A DNA stretch of 22,076 nucleotides, from positions 1 to 22,076 of the forward strand of contig CAMWKC010000008.1 of NCBI GenBank assembly GCA_947174735.1, read 5' to 3'. The position numbers and the translations under genes were made by a program. The notes under the pieces were generated by a model. That model did no database searches and was not told where the DNA came from. It was given only the letters and a program-made list of their open reading frames with translations. Positions within the stretch are counted from its first letter, which is position 1. Each line of letters opens with the position of its first letter. This document shows positions 14,928 through 22,076 of the stretch, piece by piece. This stretch comes from an uncultured Porphyromonadaceae bacterium. GTDB lineage: Bacteria; Bacteroidota; Bacteroidia; Bacteroidales; Muribaculaceae.

Positions 14928-17900
14928 ATGAAGAACGTATGTTTTCATCTGAATCGGAGGCTATGGGCGATGATGGCCATGCTGCTATTGCTCACGCTTC
15001 CGGCCATAGCTCAGAAAATTACGGTAAACGGCACCGTAGTGGATGAGTATGGTGAACCCCTGATCGGAGCGACCGTGATGGAGAAAGGTACAAGCAACGG
15101 TACGGCTGCCGACTTTGACGGTAACTTTACCATCACTGTACCGGGTAACGCTACCCTCGTGGTGAGCTACGTAGGTTACGATCCTATGGAGGTGCCTGTT
15201 GACGGACGCACCGAAATCAGGATTGAAATGAAAGAAAACAGTACCATGTTGGCTGAAACTGTTGTAATCGGTTATGGTAGTGTTAAGAAGTCTGATGCCA
15301 CCGGTTCTGTGGCTATTGTGAAACCTGATGAAGTAGAGGCCGGTCTTGCCACTTCTGTGCAGGACATGCTTGTAGGTCAGACTCCCGGTGTGGTAGTTAC
15401 AACTGCCGGTGGTCCTCAGGGTGAAGCTAATATCCGTATCCGTGGTGGTGCTTCACTTTCTGCTAACAATGACCCTCTGATCGTACTTGACGGTGTGCCT
15501 TTGAGCAGCGATACCCCTCTGGGTATGGGTTCACCTCTGTCGATGATTGATCCTGAATCAATCGAATCAATGACTATTCTTAAAGACGCTTCAGCTACAG
15601 CTATCTACGGTAGCCGTGCATCGAACGGTGTGATTCTTATTACCTCTAAGAAAGGCCGTGCCGGTAAACCCCGTGTAAGCTTTACTGCTAACTTCTTTGT
15701 AGACTATGCACGTAAAAAGACTGAAGTGCTCGGCGCAGATGCTTTCCGTAATCTTGTGATTGACCGTTACGGTGCGGATTCTGCCGCTGCCGGTTATCTC
15801 GGCAATGTGAGCACTGACTGGCAGGACGAAATCTATCGTACGGTGTTCAGCTCAGACTACAGTCTTTCAGTAGCCGGTGCCTTAGGTGTGCTTCCTTATC
15901 GTATCAGCGCTTCATTTACCAATAATAAAGGTATTCTCAAAGGTTCAGACATGAACCGTACAACTTTCGGTTTTACTCTGACTCCGAAATTCTTTGATGA
16001 TCATCTTTCGGTTACAGCTAATGCCAAAGGTTTCTATCTCCGCAATAACTGGGGTCAAACCGGTGCTATCGGTCAGGCAGTAAGCTACAACCCGACTATA
16101 CCTATCCGTGATAATGTGCCTATCGTAGGTGGTACTGCTGCTGAGTTCGGTTATCTGTTCAATGGTTACAACGAGCCTTACACTGTAGCCGGCGGTACAG
16201 CTAACCTTGAAAATAATGCTGCTTATAACCCGGTTGCCACTATTGAGCAGGCTAAGAGCAATTCTGAAGTATTCCGTTCAAACGGTAATCTGCAGCTTGA
16301 TTATTCTTTCCATTTCCTCCCCGAACTGCACGCTAACCTTAACCTCGGTTATGACGTAACCAAGTCAAACGACTACAACACAGTTGAGGCTAACTCGCAC
16401 ATGGCATGGAAAGACCATAATAACTACGGCGGTGGTTCTCGTAACAAGCAGTATGCTTTCCGCAGTAATACTCTTCTTGAGTTCTATCTCAATTATAAGA
16501 AAGAAATCGAGTCTGCCCAGTCAATGATTGACGCTACTGCCGGTTACACATGGTCGCGTGATGCTGCTAACGGCTGGAACTATGGTGCAAGCTCTAACTC
16601 AGGTAAAGCAACTACTATGGGTCTTCAGCCTGCTGCACAGACTCCCAACGGCTTTATCCTTAACTTCGATCCTGCTACAGAGAATCAGGTAAACAACCTG
16701 TTCCAGGCAGACAGCACTGACAAGGACGGTAACTACCATTGGAAAAATCACCTGCAGTTACTCTCGTTCTTCGGACGTATCAACTACACTTTCAAGGATC
16801 GTTATCTGTTTACTGCCACAGTCCGTGGTGATGCTACCTCACGTTTCTCTAAAGACAACCGTTGGGGTGTATTCCCTGCTGTCGCTCTCGGCTGGCGTAT
16901 TGACCAGGAAGGTTTCATGGAGCGTGCAAGCGGTTGGCTGAGCGACCTGAAGCTTCGTCTCGGCTGGGGTGAAACCGGTCAGCAGGCTGTAGGTTCTTAC
17001 TACAACTATCTGGCTATGTATAACGTATCACAGCCCGGTTCATACTATACTAACGGTGCAGGCGGCTGGCTGATACCTTACTTCCCCGATGGTTACAATC
17101 CGGATCTGAAGTGGGAAACAACCACAACATGGAACGTCGGTCTTGATTACGGTTTCATGAACAACCGTATCTCAGGTAGCATCGAGTGGTATCTGCGTAA
17201 CACACGCGACCTTCTTTCGACAGTGCCTGTTCCGGCCGGTTCTTCTACCGTTAACTTCCTTCCCCAGAACATCGGTGATATGCGTAACTATGGTATCGAG
17301 TTCAATATCTCAGCCAAGCCTATCGTAACTGATGACTTTGTATGGACACTTAGCTACAATATCGGCTGGAACCACAATGAAATTACCAACCTTGACGGTA
17401 ACGAATTCGGTGTCGGCGGCGGTATCGGTGGTACAGGTGGTAACTGTATGATACACCGTGAGGGTTATCCCGCTTTCTCATTCAACCTTTATCAGCAGGT
17501 TTATGATGCTCAGGGCAATCCTGTGGAAGGTGCTTACGTTGACCAGAACGGCGACGGCGTGATAGATACTCACGACCTTGTTGTTCGTCATTCAAAAGAT
17601 CCTAATGTGACAATGACCTTCGGTTCGAACTTCCGTTATAAGAAGTGGGACCTCGGCTTCTCACTGCGTGCTTCTCTTGGCAATTATGTTTACGCACAGG
17701 CTCTGCGCGGCGGTACAGCTCTTGACGGTGTATTCCGTAACAATCAGCTTTCTAACGTATTCGTTAACGACTTCTACTTCCAGGCTGACCAGTCGTTCTC
17801 TGACTATTGGCTGCGCAACGCTTCTTTCCTGCGCTGTGATAACATCACTCTGGGCTACACTTTCGACAATCTCATCAACGATAAGCTCAACCTGCGTATT

Positions 17901-18032
17901 TTCGCCGGTGTGCAGAACCCCTTCGTCATTACCAAGTACAAAGGTCTTGACCCGGAGGTATTCAGCGGTGTTGACGGTAATATCTACCCCCGTACCACTT
18001 CATGGTCACTGGGTATCGTAGCCAACTTCTAA
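14928..18032 (+). CDS. susC: SusC/RagA-family TonB-dependent outer-membrane transporter
   Basis: A 1034-residue SusC-type transporter that imports oligosaccharides across the outer membrane with energy from TonB. A signal peptide ends near Ala28 (AIAQK). It is followed by a carboxypeptidase-regulatory-like beta domain (about 31-103), a TonB box region (AETVVIGYG, 109-117), and the plug with IRIRGGASL (169-177) and the SusC signature LKDASATAIYGSRASNGV (218-235). The rest is the 22-strand barrel ending in aromatic Phe (VANF). Length and domains are normal for the family. It is the first gene of the locus; susD begins within about 35 bp of its stop, as in other SusCD pairs whose products form a lidded transporter. 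Downstream SusE/F-like genes point to alpha-glucan as cargo. Confidence 0.95.
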   Translation: MKNVCFHLNRRLWAMMAMLLLLTLPAIAQKITVNGTVVDEYGEPLIGATVMEKGTSNGTAADFDGNFTITVPGNATLVVSYVGYDPMEVPVDGRTEIRIEMKENSTMLAETVVIGYGSVKKSDATGSVAIVKPDEVEAGLATSVQDMLVGQTPGVVVTTAGGPQGEANIRIRGGASLSANNDPLIVLDGVPLSSDTPLGMGSPLSMIDPESIESMTILKDASATAIYGSRASNGVILITSKKGRAGKPRVSFTANFFVDYARKKTEVLGADAFRNLVIDRYGADSAAAGYLGNVSTDWQDEIYRTVFSSDYSLSVAGALGVLPYRISASFTNNKGILKGSDMNRTTFGFTLTPKFFDDHLSVTANAKGFYLRNNWGQTGAIGQAVSYNPTIPIRDNVPIVGGTAAEFGYLFNGYNEPYTVAGGTANLENNAAYNPVATIEQAKSNSEVFRSNGNLQLDYSFHFLPELHANLNLGYDVTKSNDYNTVEANSHMAWKDHNNYGGGSRNKQYAFRSNTLLEFYLNYKKEIESAQSMIDATAGYTWSRDAANGWNYGASSNSGKATTMGLQPAAQTPNGFILNFDPATENQVNNLFQADSTDKDGNYHWKNHLQLLSFFGRINYTFKDRYLFTATVRGDATSRFSKDNRWGVFPAVALGWRIDQEGFMERASGWLSDLKLRLGWGETGQQAVGSYYNYLAMYNVSQPGSYYTNGAGGWLIPYFPDGYNPDLKWETTTTWNVGLDYGFMNNRISGSIEWYLRNTRDLLSTVPVPAGSSTVNFLPQNIGDMRNYGIEFNISAKPIVTDDFVWTLSYNIGWNHNEITNLDGNEFGVGGGIGGTGGNCMIHREGYPAFSFNLYQQVYDAQGNPVEGAYVDQNGDGVIDTHDLVVRHSKDPNVTMTFGSNFRYKKWDLGFSLRASLGNYVYAQALRGGTALDGVFRNNQLSNVFVNDFYFQADQSFSDYWLRNASFLRCDNITLGYTFDNLINDKLNLRIFAGVQNPFVITKYKGLDPEVFSGVDGNIYPRTTSWSLGIVANF

Positions 18033-18066
18033 TCATTACATGATAGAAACGAAAAACCTTAAGACA

Positions 18067-19764
18067 ATGAATCTCAAAAAATATTTAATGATTGGTGGTG
18101 CTGCTCTTACTCTCGGTCTGAGCTCATGCGTAGGCGACCTTGATTTGGAGCCTAACGATCCCAATCTGGTAAATCCTAACGATCCCGATTTTAAAGCCAA
18201 TACTCTGGCTATCTGCTATTCGGGTATCGCTTGCAGCGGTATCTCAGGACCTGGTAGCTCATACGTAAGCGGTCTTGATGCCGGTACTTCGGCTTACCTG
18301 CGTATGATATTTACTCTTAATGAGTTTCCGACTGACGAGGTAGTATGGCTCTGGTCTGACTCCGGCGTACCCGAGATTACAGCCTGTACATGGGCAAGCA
18401 ACAACGGTCTGCTTGAAGGTGCTTATTACCGTCTTGTAGGACACGTGGCTATATGTAACCAGTTCCTTGCCAATACAGCTGATGCTACAGACGCTGAGAC
18501 AAGCGAAATGCGTGCTGAGGCACGTGTGCTCCGTGCATACTCATATTATAATATGCTTGACCTGTTCGGACAGTCTTCATTCATTACTGAAGAAGCTGCC
18601 GTTGGTGAGGAACCAGAGCAGATTTCACGTAAAGATCTTTATGACTGGCTTGAAGCTGAGTTACGTGACATTGTGGACAACAAACTTATCAGCGAAAATC
18701 CTGTATACGGCCGTGTAGGTCTTGATGGTGCTGAAGCTTTGTTAGCGCGTCTTTATCTCAATGCCGAAGTATTCTCCGGAACAGGTGCCTGGGATAAATG
18801 TAGCGAGCGTTGCGAGAATATTATCGCACGTCATCGTGGCAGTGGTTTCCAGGGTTCTGGTCTTGCCGAGCATTACCTCTATCTGTTCGCACGTGACAAT
18901 AATGCTTATATGCCCGGTGGTTCGAATAAAGCTGAGAATGAAATTCTCTTCGGTATATCTTTCGACGACACTATGACACAAAGCTACGGCGGTCCGTCGT
19001 TCATCATAGCTGCTACTATATCTAATACTCACTATATGCCGCGACAGATATACGGTTGCTCCGGCGAATGGTCATGTATCCGTGGTATCAAGCAGATGGC
19101 CGAGAAATTCTATGGTCTTGACGGTGACGTCCGTGACGACCTGTGGCTGCGCGGTATAATGCCCGCAGGCCAGAATGCCGATGGCAGCTGGGAAGCTGAG
19201 GATTACAGCGATGAATTCAAAGGCTTCAATGAAGTTTCATGGGCTACTGCAGGTGGTAATGCTATTGTTAAATTTACCGGTCGTACCCGTAACGCTGCCG
19301 CTGACGGTGGCTGGGACATGACAATGGGTTCAGACGGCAACTGGGTATGCAACTTCCCCGCTACCACATTTGCTTCTACTGACCAGCCTATTATACGTCT
19401 GGCTGATGTATATCTGATGTACACTGAGTGTTATGTCAACGGTGGTGCCGGTGAACGTCAGAAGGCTCTTGATTATATCAACGTTGTACGCGCCCGCGCC
19501 GGTGCTCCTGCCTATGGTGCTACTGACCTGACTCGTAAGGGTATAATGGACGAGCGTTCACGTGAGCTTTATCTTGAGAGCGTACGCCGCAGTGACCTTG
19601 TGCGCAACGGTATGTTCGTAGGTCCGACACAGACAGTATGGCAGTGCAAGGGTAGTCTTGAGAACCTCGAGGGTACACGTATTGCCGCTCACTATGCTCT
19701 TTATCCTATCCCGGCAGCGGTGCTGGCAGCTCAGCCTGACTTCAAGCAGAATCCGGGTTATTAA
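18067..19764 (+). CDS. susD: SusD-family starch-type glycan-binding lipoprotein
   Basis: A 565-residue surface lipoprotein that acts as the hinged lid on SusC and binds the glycan. Lipobox GLSSC gives lipidated Cys21. Compared from memory with B. thetaiotaomicron SusD, several regions match: PTDEVVWLW (88-96; the Trp pair of the starch site), QSYGGPS (305-311; Tyr307) and GEWSCI (333-338; Trp335), plus the C-terminal RRSDLVRNGMF and YPIP blocks. Keeping Trp96, Tyr307 and Trp335 supports starch or a related alpha-glucan rather than an unrelated substrate. The ATG at 18067 gives a standard lipoprotein signal of 20 residues; an in-frame ATG at 18040, 7 bp after the susC stop, would add nine residues and cannot be ruled out. 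Confidence 0.93.
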   Translation: MNLKKYLMIGGAALTLGLSSCVGDLDLEPNDPNLVNPNDPDFKANTLAICYSGIACSGISGPGSSYVSGLDAGTSAYLRMIFTLNEFPTDEVVWLWSDSGVPEITACTWASNNGLLEGAYYRLVGHVAICNQFLANTADATDAETSEMRAEARVLRAYSYYNMLDLFGQSSFITEEAAVGEEPEQISRKDLYDWLEAELRDIVDNKLISENPVYGRVGLDGAEALLARLYLNAEVFSGTGAWDKCSERCENIIARHRGSGFQGSGLAEHYLYLFARDNNAYMPGGSNKAENEILFGISFDDTMTQSYGGPSFIIAATISNTHYMPRQIYGCSGEWSCIRGIKQMAEKFYGLDGDVRDDLWLRGIMPAGQNADGSWEAEDYSDEFKGFNEVSWATAGGNAIVKFTGRTRNAAADGGWDMTMGSDGNWVCNFPATTFASTDQPIIRLADVYLMYTECYVNGGAGERQKALDYINVVRARAGAPAYGATDLTRKGIMDERSRELYLESVRRSDLVRNGMFVGPTQTVWQCKGSLENLEGTRIAAHYALYPIPAAVLAAQPDFKQNPGY

Positions 19765-19773
19765 TCATTCCTA

Positions 19774-19827
19774 TTTTCCTGAGCTATGCCGTACAGTCCA
19801 TAAATTTACGGCATAGCCAAAGGAAAA
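19774..19827 (+). other. Intercistronic hairpin between susD and the susE-like gene
   Basis: GCTATGCCGTA (19783-19793) pairs perfectly with TACGGCATAGC (19807-19817), and the flanking TTTTCCT (19774-19780) pairs with AGGAAAA (19821-19827). There is no T-tract after it. It is better explained as an mRNA-stabilising or attenuating element that sets unequal levels of susCD and susEF messages than as a full terminator. Confidence 0.75.
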
Positions 19828-19860
19828 GTAGCTTCAAACTAACAATCAACCAAAAGACTG

Positions 19861-20697
19861 ATGAAAAAGATATTTCATATATTTGCCATCGCCGCTGTGT
19901 CTCTCGGTTTTGCAAGCTGTGACGAGGCATGGGATGACAACCCGGTGCTTAAGACACATGAGGGGGTCATTACGACCTCATTCCTCAACGAGCCGGTGAT
20001 GCAGGACCAGAGCATTATGCTTACCCAGGCTAATGGCTCAGGTAATTTCCATCTGACCTGTTCTCAGCCCGATTTCGGCTATGCTGCTATCGCTACTTAT
20101 AAAGTACAGGTATCGCTGAGTCCGGAATTTACCGACTATCGTGAGATTACACAGGCTTTCTATGACTGTGCTCAGATTAATCCTGTCAACAGTGATATGG
20201 CTGCTGCTCTCGAATATCTGGCCGGTGTACAGACCGAGGCTGATCTTCCATTACCTTATCAGCCCCTCTATATGCGTCTGCGCTCTTTCGTAGCTCAGGA
20301 TGAGGAGCATACTCAGTATCTTTCTAATGTAGTTAAGTTCAATAGTGTTTCGGCTGATTATCTGGCTATCTGGGTTTCAGACGTACCTGTTGATATTTAT
20401 CTGCGCGGTGGTATGAACGGTTGGGGCTCAGAGCCTGCATGGCGTTTTGTTACCGGTCCGGAAGAAGATACATGGGTAATTAAGAATGTTACAATTCCTG
20501 CCGGTACCGAATTTAAGGTAGCTGATCCTAACTGGGGTGAGATGAACTATGGTAGTGCTGATAAAGCTGCTCCTAACGAGAAGATAACTCTGGAATATAA
20601 CGGTGGTAATATTGTTATGGAGGAAGACTTCAGTGGTCTTGTACAGCTCAGCCTCGAACAGGGTGTTTACTACCTGACATTTGATGCTTCAAAATAA
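19861..20697 (+). CDS. susE: SusE-like surface glycan-binding lipoprotein
   Basis: A 278-residue lipoprotein with lipobox FASC (Cys20), followed directly by acidic residues (DEAWDD), the type of signal that sends Bacteroidota lipoproteins to the cell surface. An N-terminal SusE-type Ig-like domain (about 25-165) is followed by one carbohydrate-binding-like repeat (about 170-275) with the pattern YLRGGMNGWG (180-189) and aromatic residues typical of starch-binding SusE/SusF modules. It is shorter than B. thetaiotaomicron SusE, having one rather than two such modules. It follows susD after a hairpin and precedes a susF-like gene, so it most likely helps hold alpha-glucan at the surface. The ATG start fits the signal peptide. 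Confidence 0.85.
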   Translation: MKKIFHIFAIAAVSLGFASCDEAWDDNPVLKTHEGVITTSFLNEPVMQDQSIMLTQANGSGNFHLTCSQPDFGYAAIATYKVQVSLSPEFTDYREITQAFYDCAQINPVNSDMAAALEYLAGVQTEADLPLPYQPLYMRLRSFVAQDEEHTQYLSNVVKFNSVSADYLAIWVSDVPVDIYLRGGMNGWGSEPAWRFVTGPEEDTWVIKNVTIPAGTEFKVADPNWGEMNYGSADKAAPNEKITLEYNGGNIVMEEDFSGLVQLSLEQGVYYLTFDASK

Positions 20698-20713
20698 AAC
20701 TAATCAACCTTCT

Positions 20714-20747
20714 CGGTAGATTCTTCCGTTTACGGAAGAATCTACCG
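20714..20747 (+). other. Intercistronic hairpin between susE-like and susF-like genes
   Basis: Arms 20714-20729 and 20732-20747 pair perfectly over 16 bp around a two-base loop. An A-rich but not T-rich sequence follows, so it is probably an mRNA-processing or stabilising element rather than a complete terminator on the plus strand. The ATG of the next gene is 27 bp further on. Confidence 0.75.
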
Positions 20748-20774
20748 GAAGAATAAAAAGCAAACAAAGACACA

Positions 20775-21857
20775 ATGAAAAAATACAGCATACTTTTTCT
20801 GGGTGCTCTCGGTCTGCTGGCAACCTCGTGCGATGATAACCACATCGAGCCGGCTAAGCCGCAGCAGAATCCCCAGGAAGAAATTCTGAAGGTAGGCAAC
20901 ATCACTTCGGAGACCGCTGGAGTTCTGGCCTCCGGGTCGCTGACACTGGGTCAGTATCCTAATTTCGGAGACATGATACCAGTCATGAAGCTGGTTTCTG
21001 CCGAGAATATGCCGGTTGGTGGTGAGGTGCTTTATCATGTTGAGATTTCTAATACTCCCACTTATGATGTAAAGGCAACTCTTACCGCTACTCCGGGTAG
21101 TGACGAGCTTTACTATGCTGACGCATACGAGTGGAATAATGCTCATGTGGCTATCTTCGGTGAGAGCCAGCGTGAACGTACGGTTTACTACCGTGTTGCT
21201 ACTTTTGTAGAACTTGACGGTAGCGATTACCGCTATGATGCTCCCAACTACACCGCACAAGGTCAGCTCAAAGAGACTTGCATCGACACCGGTGTGATTG
21301 TTGAGCTGTTTACTCCCGGTGAGGCTAATGGCAACAATGTAGCTGCCAGCCAGCCTCTTGCCGGATGGGATCAGACTAACTTCCAGGGCTATGCTCATCT
21401 GAACGGTACTTTCAAGCTCGTCAACTCACTGACAAGCGGCAAGAGCTACGGTATGGGTGCTGAGGAAGGTACTCTGCAGGAGAACGGTGCTAATATTCCG
21501 GTACCCGGTGACAACGGTCTGTATTGGGTTGAGGTCAATCTGGATGAGATGACCTATAAGCTGACTCAGATTTCGACTATCGGTATGGTAGGTGGCTTCA
21601 ACGGTTGGAGTGTGGCTGACGCAGTTGCACTGACTCCCTCATCTGACTTCCTGACATGGACTGTCACTGTTAAGGATATGGCAGCCGGCGAGTGGAAATT
21701 CTGTGCCAACAATGACTGGGCTATCAGCCTCGGTACTTCACTCGGCAATCTGACTCAGGGCGGTAACAACCTGCAGCTCGCTCAGGACGGTACTTATGAA
21801 GTAGTGCTGCATCTTAATGATGTGCCCTATACTGCTACAATGACTAAGAAAAACTGA
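20775..21857 (+). CDS. susF: SusF/SusE-like surface glycan-binding lipoprotein
   Basis: A 360-residue lipoprotein with lipobox ATSC (Cys19) and acidic residues right after it (CDD), suggesting surface display. An N-terminal SusE/F-type domain (about 35-165) is followed by two tandem carbohydrate-binding-like modules, about 170-262 and 265-357. The second contains GMVGGFNGWS (270-279) and EWKFCANNDWAISLG, close in pattern to the single module of the preceding gene (GGMNGWG). Such SusE/F modules bind starch through aromatic residues and do not cut it. The gene is last in the unit and is followed by a strong terminator. It is shorter than B. thetaiotaomicron SusF, which has three modules. Confidence 0.87.
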   Translation: MKKYSILFLGALGLLATSCDDNHIEPAKPQQNPQEEILKVGNITSETAGVLASGSLTLGQYPNFGDMIPVMKLVSAENMPVGGEVLYHVEISNTPTYDVKATLTATPGSDELYYADAYEWNNAHVAIFGESQRERTVYYRVATFVELDGSDYRYDAPNYTAQGQLKETCIDTGVIVELFTPGEANGNNVAASQPLAGWDQTNFQGYAHLNGTFKLVNSLTSGKSYGMGAEEGTLQENGANIPVPGDNGLYWVEVNLDEMTYKLTQISTIGMVGGFNGWSVADAVALTPSSDFLTWTVTVKDMAAGEWKFCANNDWAISLGTSLGNLTQGGNNLQLAQDGTYEVVLHLNDVPYTATMTKKN

Positions 21858-21886
21858 GCGGTAAGATAAAACCTCTACTCTATTTT

Positions 21887-21937
21887 AACATTGGGCCAGA
21901 CTCGCAGCGAGTCTGGCCCAATGTTATTTCTGTTTTT
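21887..21937 (+). terminator. Rho-independent terminator of the sus-like operon
   Basis: Arms 21887-21904 and 21908-21925 form a perfect 18-bp stem with a three-base loop, followed by ATTTCTGTTTTTT. It ends the susC-D-E-F unit inside the window, so any linked glycoside hydrolase would need its own promoter or read-through. Confidence 0.9.
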
Positions 21938-22076
21938 TCTCGATCTTATAAATTCCTACGCGCGACTCCAAAGGAGTCACGAACCTGACTTCAGCTTCTA
22001 CCATTATAAAAAATATCTTTAAACGCGAGTTCGGGATAAGAACCGCAACAAAAAATTGAATCGGCAACTTGAAAAA
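21938..22076. other. Right-end intergenic stretch
   Basis: No gene is visible in these 139 bases. There is a short hairpin, GACTCC (21964-21969) with GGAGTC (21973-21978), and a possible -7 element TATCTTTA near 22014-22021 that may belong to a gene starting beyond the window. Confidence 0.4.

Noticed and set aside
20742..21398. Minus-strand open frame of 218 codons
   Set aside because: It is antisense to the susF-like gene and crosses its signal-peptide region; no domain is seen.

Overview
The window looks like a chromosomal piece of a gut Bacteroidales bacterium, most likely Muribaculaceae or a close relative. The reasons are a complete SusC/SusD/SusE/SusF-type glycan uptake locus, several short Bacteroidota-type lipoprotein signals, promoters of the form TTTG-N19-22-TAnnTTTG, starts without clear Shine-Dalgarno sites, and long perfect intergenic hairpins. 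The genus is an inference.

Left part (1-4060): a 9-bp-period repeat array runs into the stop codon of a minus-strand GH3-family acyl-adenylating enzyme. Divergent from it is a two-gene operon, an outer-membrane phospholipase A (PldA) and a membrane-bound family 2 glycosyltransferase, closed by a strong hairpin terminator.

Centre-left (4137-8386, minus strand): a compact, clearly AT-richer four-gene operon. In transcription order it encodes a MotA/ExbB-like channel protein with a coiled-coil tail built on four exact-length 17-residue repeats, a MotB/OmpA-like stator partner, a 679-residue protein with a new-looking N-terminal half, a cysteine cluster and about eleven Sel1-type repeats, and an SprT-like zinc metalloprotease-fold protein. 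The first two resemble ZorA and ZorB of the Zorya anti-phage system. The two partner genes do not match the ZorC/ZorD or HNH-nuclease ZorE partners I know. This is the best candidate for an undescribed system: a ZorAB-like motor paired with a Sel1-repeat protein and an SprT-like protease.

Centre-right (8658-14608): a TlpA-like thioredoxin-fold lipoprotein, a long hairpin serving as a two-way terminator, a minus-strand class I aminotransferase (aspartate type), and a divergent three-gene operon of a DUF4836-like lipoprotein, a degenerate ABC ATPase and an FtsX/MacB-like permease.

Right part (14609-22076): a 319-bp regulatory region with several palindromes and a leader hairpin, followed by susC, susD, susE-like and susF-like genes separated by strong intercistronic hairpins and ended by a terminator. 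SusD keeps the tryptophans and tyrosine expected of a starch-type SusD, and the SusE/F-like proteins carry starch-binding-type repeats, so an alpha-glucan substrate is likely. No glycoside hydrolase or regulator lies inside the window.
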